From Ruminococcaceae bacterium UBA945 (GTDB lineage: Bacteria > Bacillota > Clostridia > Oscillospirales > Acutalibacteraceae), in contig DBCZ01000052.1 of NCBI GenBank assembly GCA_002293315.1, positions 1 through 5,127 of the forward strand: 5,127 bases of DNA, in the 5' to 3' direction. The notes beneath the pieces are model-generated. The model saw only the letters and a program-made list of their open reading frames with translations. It was not told the DNA's origin and searched no databases. Made by a program: the position numbers and the translations under genes. This document shows, in pieces, positions 1 to 5,127 of the stretch. How positions within the stretch are numbered: position 1 is the stretch's first letter; the number at the start of each line of letters is the position of its first letter.

Positions 1-1366
1 CCGCCACGCATTCCACATGGCTTGTTGCGGGGAAAATGTCCACGGGCGTGAGTTCGCGCGGGCTGTATCCAAGCCCCGCCAGAACCTTTAAGTCTCTCGC
101 AAGCGTCGCCGGATTACACGAGACATACACAATTCTTTCGGGTTTCATCTGTGAGATCGTCAGGAGCAGGCTCTCTTCGCAACCTTTCCTCGGCGGGTCC
201 AGTATCACCACATTGGGGCGCTCTCCGCGCTTTTGGAGAATCGCCGCCGCTTGCGCAGCGTCTTGGCTGATAAACTCAACGTTCCCAATTCCATTCTGTG
301 CCGCGTTAAACCTCGCGTTTTCCACGGCGGCCTCAACCACCTCAACGCCAATGATTTTCTTCGCCTTGCCGGCCATGCTAAGCCCAATCGCCCCGACGCC
401 GCAGTAGAGGTCGAGCACCGTCTCGCTGCCGTTCAGAGCGGCATATTCGACCGCCTTGGCATAGAGCCTTTCGGTTTGCGCGTGATTTATCTGGAAAAAG
501 GAGAGGGGGGAGAAGCTAATCTTCAATCCGCAAAGCGTATCCGTCAGATTTTCATTGCCGCAAATGATTCTGTTTCGCTCGCCAAGCGCAACATTCGTTT
601 TCTTCGTGTTGGAGTTGACAATAAACCCGCTGAGATTCGAGATTTTCTCTTTGAACGCTTCCTGTAACTCGTTCTCATGCTTAACGCCGTTCGAGTTTGT
701 CACGATACCTGCCAGAACACTTTCTCCGGCCTTCCTCATGAAGAGGCGCCTGATTTTGCCTGTGTGAGTGCTTTCGTCATATACACTGTCATCCAATGTG
801 CCGCAGTAGGCGGCATGCCACGCCCTGAATGCCGCAATTCCGGCATTGAACTCCTCGGGCTGAAGGAGGCAGTTATCGCAGTCAATAATCCTATGCGAAT
901 TTAACGCGTAGAACCCGATATTAAGTTTTCTGTCTCTGTCAAGCCCGATAGGCAGCAGGGCCTTGTTTCTGTAAGAATCTCTGCTCTGCGCACCGATAAT
1001 CGGCCGGATTTCCACATCGCCGAAGCCGCCTATGCGTGTGATTGCATCGCGCACAGCCTGTTCTTTTATCCGCAGTTCGGAAGAATAGCTGATATGCCGA
1101 TAGCAGCACCCGCCGCATTTTGAGAAGTGCTCGCAATCGGCTTCAATTCTATCCGGCGAGGGCTCAATAATTCTCTCGATTTTCCCGTAGGCGTAATTCT
1201 TCGCGGCCTTCAGTATTTTCACCTCAAGCCTGTCGCCGATAGCGGCAAGCGGCACAAAAACAGCGAGGCCCTCGTGTCTTCCCACGCCTGAACCCTCCGC
1301 CGTTATGCCGGATATTTCAATGTTGACTATATCGTTTTTCTTTACTTTTGCCAATTCGTTTTTCAT
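1..1366 (-). CDS. rlmD: 23S rRNA (uracil-C5)-methyltransferase, RlmD/RlmCD (RumA) type, 3' end cut by window
   Basis: This gene reads from ATG at 1366 down through the window edge, giving 455 open codons. Family members of about 430-460 residues suggest that only some 5-10 residues are missing. It should transfer a methyl group from S-adenosylmethionine to C5 of a 23S rRNA uridine (U1939 in E. coli; Gram-positive RlmCD does U747 and U1939). The parts seen, in order, are: an N-terminal TRAM RNA-binding domain (about residues 8-68); Fe-S cluster cysteines C78, C84 and C87 (CGGC motif), with C166 as the likely fourth ligand; FFQIN at 290-294; the SAM-binding LDLYCGVGAIGL at 318-329; DPPRKG at 390-395; the catalytic nucleophile C417 in VSCNP; and the probable general base E452 in HVE. 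All expected catalytic residues are present. C88 next to the cluster and C163 are extra cysteines. The start fits the TRAM domain and an in-frame stop lies a short way upstream, but no clear Shine-Dalgarno is seen. RlmC versus RlmD versus dual specificity cannot be decided from sequence. Confidence 0.95.
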   Translation of the reverse strand, partial: MKNELAKVKKNDIVNIEISGITAEGSGVGRHEGLAVFVPLAAIGDRLEVKILKAAKNYAYGKIERIIEPSPDRIEADCEHFSKCGGCCYRHISYSSELRIKEQAVRDAITRIGGFGDVEIRPIIGAQSRDSYRNKALLPIGLDRDRKLNIGFYALNSHRIIDCDNCLLQPEEFNAGIAAFRAWHAAYCGTLDDSVYDESTHTGKIRRLFMRKAGESVLAGIVTNSNGVKHENELQEAFKEKISNLSGFIVNSNTKKTNVALGERNRIICGNENLTDTLCGLKISFSPLSFFQINHAQTERLYAKAVEYAALNGSETVLDLYCGVGAIGLSMAGKAKKIIGVEVVEAAVENARFNAAQNGIGNVEFISQDAAQAAAILQKRGERPNVVILDPPRKGCEESLLLTISQMKPERIVYVSCNPATLARDLKVLAGLGYSPRELTPVDIFPATSHVECVA

Positions 1367-1552
1367 GGATTTGATTTTATCATGGAGCGGGGAAAAGAGC
1401 AAGGCGCATTTGCGCTAGTACGAAAATAAATCCGCGATCACTGCATATGTCGAAACTAGTCGGAAAAAAAGTCATTTTGCACAAATATTCAAAAAATATA
1501 GTCTTTCTGCTATCGCAATTATAAATTCTTCATGTATTCTGCCTATATAAAG

Positions 1553-1581
1553 TTGACACAGAGCCGGACAGATAATATAAT
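1553..1581 (+). promoter_or_regulatory. Perfect consensus sigma-70/sigma-A promoter (P1)
   Basis: TTGACA at 1553-1558 and TATAAT at 1576-1581 are separated by exactly 17 bp, matching the housekeeping consensus at 12 of 12 hexamer positions with optimal spacing. The sequence just upstream (about 1484-1551) is AT-rich and could act as an UP element. Transcription should start near 1588 on the plus strand, heading toward the ABC transporter. The first thing it meets is the terminator at 1653-1692. Confidence 0.88.
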
Positions 1582-1587
1582 CAATGT

Positions 1588-1692
1588 GAAGATTGAGTTT
1601 ATTATGAGCGCGGTTGAAATAAGCCGCATCTTTTCAATACAACTCCTCCCCAAAGAAGGAAAAAGACCGGGTTTCCGGTCTTTTTCCTTTTT
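1588..1692 (+). ncRNA. Candidate ~105-nt small RNA or terminated leader RNA
   Basis: The unit is defined by the consensus promoter upstream (start near 1588, inferred) and the intrinsic terminator at its 3' end. Inside are a small hairpin, GCGGTT (1610-1615) with AAGCCGC (1621-1627, one bulged G), enclosed by a possible outer pairing of ATTGA (1592-1596) with TCAAT (1634-1638). A single-stranded CTCCTCC follows at 1643-1649. That layout (5' structure, pyrimidine-rich unpaired stretch, terminator hairpin) resembles many bacterial small RNAs, and equally a transcription attenuator for the transporter downstream. It does not match any RNA family I recognise; SRP RNA, 6S and T-box signatures are absent. 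An ATG at 1604 opens a 40-codon frame that runs through the terminator to a stop at 1724-1726. It has only a poor ribosome binding site, so a leader peptide is possible but weakly supported. Confidence 0.45.
1653..1692 (+). terminator. Strong intrinsic (Rho-independent) terminator, possibly bidirectional
   Basis: The arms 1656-1670 and 1675-1689 form a perfect 15-bp stem around the 4-nt loop GTTT (1671-1674). The stem extends by three more pairs, including a G-T wobble, to 1653/1692. The GC core GACCGG/CCGGTC is followed directly by TTTTTCCTTTTT, the classic arrangement for stopping plus-strand transcription. The left flank is A-rich, so the minus strand also shows hairpin plus T-run and could stop transcripts heading toward rlmD. 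It lies about 110 bp before the transporter ATG, with no gene ending before it. Confidence 0.92.
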
Positions 1693-1717
1693 CCGCGCTT
1701 TCCGGCGGGTTGCCTTG

Positions 1718-1746
1718 TTGCATTAAGCTCGGATATGTGACATAAT
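1718..1746 (+). promoter_or_regulatory. Probable extended -10 promoter (P2) for the ABC transporter
   Basis: CATAAT (1741-1746, five of six matches to TATAAT) is preceded by TGA, giving a TGn extended -10 element. A weak -35 box, TTGCAT at 1718-1723, stands 17 bp upstream. Initiation would fall near 1753, leaving a 5' leader of about 50 nt before the ATG at 1804. Because this promoter sits after the terminator, it would allow transporter expression independent of P1. It is clearly weaker by consensus than P1. Confidence 0.5.
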
Positions 1747-1769
1747 TATAGGCAGAATTATTATTTGGA

Positions 1770-1792
1770 AATGCTGTGATGAAGTCAGCATT
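1770..1792 (+). promoter_or_regulatory. Inverted repeat / leader hairpin just before the transporter RBS
   Basis: AATGCTG (1770-1776) and CAGCATT (1786-1792) are perfect 7-bp inverted arms separated by 9 bp. They lie downstream of the predicted P2 start and one base before the GGAGGAG ribosome binding site. They could be an operator for a dimeric repressor, since arm centres are about 16 bp apart, or a 5'-leader hairpin that affects translation. No regulator gene is visible in the window to assign to it. Confidence 0.4.
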
Positions 1793-1793
1793 C

Positions 1794-1800
1794 GGAGGAG
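1794..1800 (+). promoter_or_regulatory. Ribosome binding site of the ABC transporter
   Basis: GGAGGAG is a near-perfect Shine-Dalgarno sequence. The GGAGG core ends five bases before the ATG at 1804, which fixes the transporter start. It is the exact reverse complement of CTCCTCC at 1643-1649 in the upstream orphan transcript. Confidence 0.9.
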
Positions 1801-1803
1801 AAT

Positions 1804-3579
1804 ATGGAAACACACGAAGTTAAGCTTGAAGAAAAGAAAAGCGGCACGCTCAGACGATTTTTACCATATTATAAAAAGTATATCTGGGTTCTGATTTTTG
1901 ATTTATTCTGCGCCTCTATGACGACGGTTTGCGAGCTGGTTTTGCCCATGCTGGTCAGATACATCACAGACATAGGTATCAACGATTTATCCGCACTCAC
2001 GCTGGAAATTATCCTCACCTGCGGGCTTCTCTACATGGTGCTGCGGATAATTGACGCGGCGGCGAACTTCTTCATGGCCTCAATGGGGCATATCATGGGC
2101 AGCCGCATGGAGACACAAATGCGCGCAGAGCTTTTCGGGCATCTGCAAAAGCTCAGCTTCTCATATTTCGATAACACCAAAATCGGACAAATTATGTCAA
2201 GAATCACATCAGACCTTTTCGACGTAACGGAATTTGCCCACCACGGTCCGGAAGAGATTTTCATCGCGTCAATCAAAATCATCGCGTCGTTCGCTATTCT
2301 GGCCTCGATAAATCTTATTCTGACAATCATCATCTTCTCGGCTATTCCGCTGATGATAATCGCCGCGGCCATCTTCAACAGAAAAATGCGCGGGCAGTTT
2401 CGCCGTCAGCGCAGGCAGATCGGTGAAATCAACGCGCAGGTTGAAGACAGCCTTCTCGGCGTGAGGGTAGTGAAATCCTTCGCGAACGAGCATATCGAGG
2501 AGGAGAAATTCGAAAAGGGTAACGAAGAGTTCCTGAATATCAAGAAAAAGAGCTATTACTACATGGGCGGATTTGACGCCACGAACAGAATCCTCAACGG
2601 CCTGATGAATATCCTTGTGCTCGTAGTCGGAGCAATTTTCATGATGAACGGGCAGATTCAGCCGGCTGACTTAGTGGCGTATATGATGTATGTAGGCACG
2701 CTCATCATGTCAGTACGCACGCTCGTTCAGTTTACGGAGCAATTCCAGCGCGGCATAACGGGCATTGAGCGCTTCTTTCAAATTATGGACGCCGATGTCG
2801 AAATCTTTGATGAGCCCGGCTCGGTGGAGCTTAAGGTCACGGCGGGCAACATCAGGCTTGAGAACGTGAGCTTCAGTTATTCCGATGACGGCATTGATAT
2901 TCTGAATCAAATCAACCTTGATGTAAAAGCAGGTGAGAACGTCGCGCTGGTTGGTCCGTCAGGCGGCGGAAAGACGACGCTGTGTAACCTCATTCCGCGC
3001 TTCTATGACGTCACGTCGGGAAGAATTCTGATTGACAATCAAGACATAAAATCGGTCACACTGAAGTCCTTGCGCTCGCAGATAGGCTTCGTTCAGCAGG
3101 ACGTTTACCTTTTCTCAGGATCAATCGTGGAAAACATCGAATACGGCAAGCCGGGAGCTTCAAGGGAAGAAATTATTGAGGCCGCGAAGCTTGCCGGTGC
3201 GCATGATTTCATCATGAACCTCAAAGACGGCTACGACACATACGTCGGCGAACGCGGCGTGAAGCTCTCCGGCGGGCAGAAGCAGAGAATCAGCATTGCG
3301 CGCGCGTTCCTCAAGAATCCGCCGATTATGATTCTCGACGAAGCCACCAGCGCCCTTGATAATGAGAGCGAAAAGATAGTGCAGGCATCGCTGGATAAGC
3401 TCGCAAAGGGCAGGACGACATTCACAATCGCGCATCGCCTCACGACGATAAGGAATGCTTCGGTAATCCTCGTTCTGACGGACAACGGCATAGAGGAGAA
3501 GGGAACGCACGCCGAGCTAATGGCAAAGCGCGGCATATATTATAATCTCTATGAAAGCTACGCCGAGCAGGGCAATTGA
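1804..3579 (+). CDS. ABC exporter half-transporter (fused membrane and ATPase domains)
   Basis: This is a complete 591-residue protein of the type IV (MsbA/Sav1866/BmrA-like) exporter fold. Two copies, or one copy with a partner, would form a membrane pump driven by ATP hydrolysis. The N-terminal membrane domain (about 20-310) shows six hydrophobic segments near 27-50, 66-90, 150-169, 171-190, 263-282 and 288-306. The nucleotide-binding domain (about 350-580) has A-loop Y359, Walker A GPSGGGKTT (384-392), Q-loop Q432 in VQQD, signature LSGGQ (488-492), Walker B ending ILDE with catalytic E513, D-loop SALD (516-519) and switch H544. No key residue is missing, so it should be an active ATPase. 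Length is normal for a half-transporter, and no second ABC gene is adjacent in the window, so homodimer is the simplest guess. The substrate (drug, lipid or peptide) cannot be read from the sequence. The stop codon lies inside the first copy of a tandem repeat, so the extreme C-terminus (EQGN) may be repeat-derived. Confidence 0.96.
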   Translation: METHEVKLEEKKSGTLRRFLPYYKKYIWVLIFDLFCASMTTVCELVLPMLVRYITDIGINDLSALTLEIILTCGLLYMVLRIIDAAANFFMASMGHIMGSRMETQMRAELFGHLQKLSFSYFDNTKIGQIMSRITSDLFDVTEFAHHGPEEIFIASIKIIASFAILASINLILTIIIFSAIPLMIIAAAIFNRKMRGQFRRQRRQIGEINAQVEDSLLGVRVVKSFANEHIEEEKFEKGNEEFLNIKKKSYYYMGGFDATNRILNGLMNILVLVVGAIFMMNGQIQPADLVAYMMYVGTLIMSVRTLVQFTEQFQRGITGIERFFQIMDADVEIFDEPGSVELKVTAGNIRLENVSFSYSDDGIDILNQINLDVKAGENVALVGPSGGGKTTLCNLIPRFYDVTSGRILIDNQDIKSVTLKSLRSQIGFVQQDVYLFSGSIVENIEYGKPGASREEIIEAAKLAGAHDFIMNLKDGYDTYVGERGVKLSGGQKQRISIARAFLKNPPIMILDEATSALDNESEKIVQASLDKLAKGRTTFTIAHRLTTIRNASVILVLTDNGIEEKGTHAELMAKRGIYYNLYESYAEQGN

Positions 3580-3625
3580 CAATAAGAGCAATTGACAATA
3601 AGAGCAATTGGCAATTGATAATAAG
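3572..3625 (+). repeat. Tandem 16-bp repeat (GCAATTGACAATAAGA) overlapping the transporter stop
   Basis: Two perfect head-to-tail copies of GCAATTGACAATAAGA occupy 3572-3587 and 3588-3603. A truncated copy GCAATTG (3604-3610) and a diverged copy GCAATTGATAATAAG (3611-3625) follow. A further degenerate version, GCAATTGAAAATCAAGAG, lies at 3741-3758, just before murD. The first copy supplies the TGA stop of the ABC transporter (3577-3579). Each core contains the CAATTG palindrome. Low-complexity CAATTGA-type repeats like this occur between genes in many bacteria; slippage is the likely mechanism of copy change. It is too short and lacks spacers, so it is not CRISPR. Confidence 0.85.
3592..3622 (+). 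promoter_or_regulatory. Weak candidate promoter for murD within the repeat array
   Basis: The second repeat copy contains a perfect TTGACA (3592-3597). GATAAT at 3617-3622 (five of six) lies 19 bp downstream, a longer than ideal spacing. The -35 match is a by-product of the repeat sequence, so this may be coincidental. No better promoter is seen before murD. Confidence 0.22.
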
Positions 3626-3768
3626 CGTAGCGACGCGCAACGCGCATAATTGATAGTTAAGGGCATAAAAGGCAAAGAAACCAATGCATTGCCAGTAGGC
3701 ACCGCACAACGGAGAGCGACGACCCGGCACACCGAGAAAAGCAATTGAAAATCAAGAGATTGCAAAAA

Positions 3769-3773
3769 GAGGG
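3769..3773 (+). promoter_or_regulatory. Ribosome binding site of murD
   Basis: GAGGG ends four bases before the ATG at 3778 and is the only purine-rich site near this start. It supports the chosen start, whose product begins with the expected MurD N-terminal strand and GIGRS nucleotide-fold loop. Confidence 0.7.
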
Positions 3774-3777
3774 TAAA

Positions 3778-5127
3778 ATGGATATTTATCAGTTTTTCAA
3801 ATTCATAAAGGGCAAGAGAATAGCGCTATGCGGAATTGGCAGAAGCCATATCCCGCTTGTGCCGATGTTTATCAGCCGCGGCGCGGAGGTCACGCTCAGA
3901 GACAGGCGCGATATTGAATGTCTCGGCGAAACCGCCGCCGAGCTGACTGCAACGGGCGCAAGGCTCATTCTTGGTGAAGACTATCTGGAAGACCTGGACG
4001 AAGACATCATCTTTCGCACGCCGGGTATAAGGTATTATCTGCCGGAATTCACTGCGGCGCGGAAAAACGGACAAATCGTTACGAGTGAGATGGAGGTTTT
4101 CTTTGATTTATGCCCATGCAAAATCTATGGGATAACGGGCAGCGACGGCAAGACGACGACCACAACAATCATCTCGGAGCTTCTCAAGGCACAGGGTAAA
4201 ACCGTGCATCTCGGCGGCAATATAGGAAACCCTCTTTTGCCGATGATCGAGCAAATCTCGGCGGAGGATACAGCCGTGGTTGAGCTTTCAAGCTTCCAGC
4301 TAATCTCAATGAGGAAGTCGCCGGATGTAGCTGTGCTGACGAATATCCGCCCGAATCACCTCGATATTCATAAGGACATGGAGGAATACACCGCCGCAAA
4401 AGAGAATATTTTTCGCCATCAGGGCGCTTTTTCGAGGACTGTTCTGTATGCAGACGAGCCGCATGTGCGCGCATATGAAGACATGGCGAGCGGCGAGGTT
4501 CTATTGTTCAGCCGTGGAGAAAAGATTGAGCACGGGGCATATTTTGAGGACGGCACCGTCTTTTCGTTCGGAGAGCCGATAGTGAGGGCAGATGAAATCA
4601 AGCTGCTGGGGCTTCATAATATAGATAACCTCATGGCGGCTGTCTGTGCGGTTCACGGAGAGGTCTCAAATGAGACAATCCGCCGCGTGATGAAAGCTTT
4701 TAAGGGCGTGGAGCATCGCATGGAGTTTGTACGCGAGGTTTCGGGCGTTCAGTATTATAACGACAGCATCGCTTCAAGCCCTACGCGCACGATAAACGGC
4801 ACGCTCGCTGCCGCCAAAGAGAGAATTATCTTGATCTGCGGCGGCTATGATAAGCAGCTTGATTACACAGAAATGGGCGGGGCGATAAATGATAAGGTCA
4901 AAACGCTCATTTTGCTCGGCGCGACCGCCGGCAAGATAAAATCCGCCGCGATGGATGCCGCAAATTTTGACGCGGCAAAGACGGAGATAATTGAGGTGAA
5001 GACCATGAAGGAAGCCGTTAACGCCGCTAAGGAGAGAGCTGTGGCGGGAGACATCGTCTCGCTTTCACCTGCTTCGGCTGCGTTTGATATGTATAAAGAT
5101 TTTGAAGACAGAGCGCGCCATTTCAAG
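3778..5127 (+). CDS. murD: UDP-N-acetylmuramoyl-L-alanine--D-glutamate ligase (MurD), 3' end cut by window
   Basis: Exactly 450 open codons run from ATG to the window edge. The last residues (FEDRARHFK) align with the usual FxxRGxxFK near the MurD C-terminus, so about ten residues are probably missing. MurD is a cytoplasmic ligase that adds D-glutamate to UDP-MurNAc-L-Ala using ATP, the second amino-acid step of peptidoglycan precursor synthesis. Seen in order are: the N-terminal UDP-binding Rossmann-like domain (about 1-110; CGIGRSHIPL at 18-27); the ATP P-loop GITGSDGKTTT (118-128, K125); ELSSFQL (169-175); TNIRPNHLDIH (188-198); GLHNIDNLMAA (278-288); EHRME (312-316); YNDSIASSPTRT (327-338); CGGYDKQLDY (354-363); and LSPASAAFDMYKDFEDR (429-445). 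ELSSFQL and the DKQ loop separate it from MurC, MurE, MurF and FolC. The NDSKATN Lys of the E. coli enzyme is replaced by Ile331, a variant I recall from clostridial MurD proteins. It lies 198 bp after the ABC transporter stop, on the same strand. Confidence 0.95.
   Translation, partial: MDIYQFFKFIKGKRIALCGIGRSHIPLVPMFISRGAEVTLRDRRDIECLGETAAELTATGARLILGEDYLEDLDEDIIFRTPGIRYYLPEFTAARKNGQIVTSEMEVFFDLCPCKIYGITGSDGKTTTTTIISELLKAQGKTVHLGGNIGNPLLPMIEQISAEDTAVVELSSFQLISMRKSPDVAVLTNIRPNHLDIHKDMEEYTAAKENIFRHQGAFSRTVLYADEPHVRAYEDMASGEVLLFSRGEKIEHGAYFEDGTVFSFGEPIVRADEIKLLGLHNIDNLMAAVCAVHGEVSNETIRRVMKAFKGVEHRMEFVREVSGVQYYNDSIASSPTRTINGTLAAAKERIILICGGYDKQLDYTEMGGAINDKVKTLILLGATAGKIKSAAMDAANFDAAKTEIIEVKTMKEAVNAAKERAVAGDIVSLSPASAAFDMYKDFEDRARHFK

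Larger units (their letters stand above)
1367..1803. other. Divergent intergenic region between rlmD and the ABC transporter
   Basis: This 437-bp AT-richer stretch separates two divergent genes. Its left part (1367-1550) should hold the rlmD promoter. The minus strand there has a TATAAT-like box in an AT-rich tract near 1518-1526 but no convincing -35 box, so I call no promoter for rlmD. A small inverted repeat GCGCA-TT-TGCGC lies at 1404-1415. The right part holds the consensus promoter, orphan transcript, terminator, second promoter and inverted repeat listed separately. A 64-codon open frame at 1532-1726 spans the promoter and the terminator and looks non-coding. Confidence 0.8.
3580..3777. 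other. Transporter-murD intergenic gap
   Basis: Beyond the repeats, a GC-rich patch at 3625-3645 can form two short 4-bp hairpins (GCGT/ACGC and GCGC/GCGC). It is bracketed by ATAAT-containing copies of the repeat core (GATAAT at 3617-3622, ATAATTGATA at 3646-3655). A 10-bp palindrome CAATGCATTG lies at 3682-3691. None of these is followed by a T-run, so I see no terminator for the transporter, and the gap (3580-3777) may be transcribed through into murD. No coding potential is evident. Confidence 0.6.

Noticed and set aside
36..667. Plus-strand open frames of 123 and 144 codons
   Set aside because: They are antisense to the clearly conserved rlmD coding frame and have no recognisable motif.
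1404..1415. GCGCA-TT-TGCGC inverted repeat near rlmD
   Set aside because: The arms are only 5 bp with a 2-bp centre and no T-run, so this is too weak to call an operator or terminator.
1588..1692. Known RNA families (SRP RNA, 6S, T-box, common riboswitches)
   Set aside because: Characteristic conserved loops of these families were not found in the interval, and it is too short for 6S or T-box.
1532..1726. 64-codon plus-strand open frame
   Set aside because: Its start lies upstream of and across the consensus promoter, it lacks a ribosome binding site, and it runs through a strong terminator. Only the shorter frame from 1604 is worth mentioning.
2031..3536. Several minus-strand open frames inside the ABC transporter
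   Set aside because: They are shadows of the conserved transporter frame and show no domain or ribosome binding site.
3572..3625. Tandem repeats as a CRISPR array
   Set aside because: Units are 16 bp, directly adjacent without spacers, and no cas gene is present.
3440..3765. Two overlapping minus-strand open frames of 96 and 82 codons
   Set aside because: Their Leu/Ile/Cys-rich middle is a translation of the CAATTGA repeats, a familiar annotation artefact, and they overlap the transporter 3' end.
3826..5126. Minus-strand open frames opposite murD
   Set aside because: They are antisense to a well-conserved murD frame and have no motif support.

Overview
The window holds two partial housekeeping genes at its edges and one complete gene between them. 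From left to right these are a 23S rRNA uracil-C5 methyltransferase (RlmD/RlmCD type) on the minus strand, cut by the left edge; a complete ABC-type exporter half-transporter on the plus strand; and a MurD peptidoglycan ligase on the plus strand, cut by the right edge. All three were identified from conserved motifs only. The MurD variant (GSDGKTTT P-loop, NDSIASSPT, GGYDKQ) and the Shine-Dalgarno-led genes suggest a low- to mid-GC Gram-positive bacterium of the Clostridia/Firmicutes type. That is inference, and no species can be named.

The 437-bp divergent intergenic region (1367-1803) is the richest non-coding part. It carries a perfect consensus sigma-70/sigma-A promoter (TTGACA, 17 bp, TATAAT) pointing toward the transporter. 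About 70 bp past the expected start site is a very strong intrinsic terminator. Together they bound an orphan transcript of roughly 105 nt that is either a small RNA or an attenuated leader of the transporter mRNA. Past the terminator lie a second, weaker extended -10 promoter, a 7-bp inverted repeat and a strong GGAGGAG ribosome binding site immediately before the transporter ATG. A CTCCTCC stretch inside the orphan transcript is exactly complementary to that ribosome binding site.

The 198-bp gap between the transporter and murD starts with a tandem 16-bp GCAATTGACAATAAGA repeat whose first copy overlaps the transporter stop codon. A short GC-rich patch with tiny hairpins follows, then unremarkable sequence up to the murD ribosome binding site. 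No clear terminator is seen there, so read-through from the transporter into murD is possible.

The three proteins do not form an obvious pathway: one does rRNA modification, one membrane export and one cell-wall precursor synthesis. No CRISPR array, tRNA, rRNA, transposase or phage gene is visible. The best candidate for something undescribed is the promoter-to-terminator unit upstream of the transporter; the rest looks ordinary.
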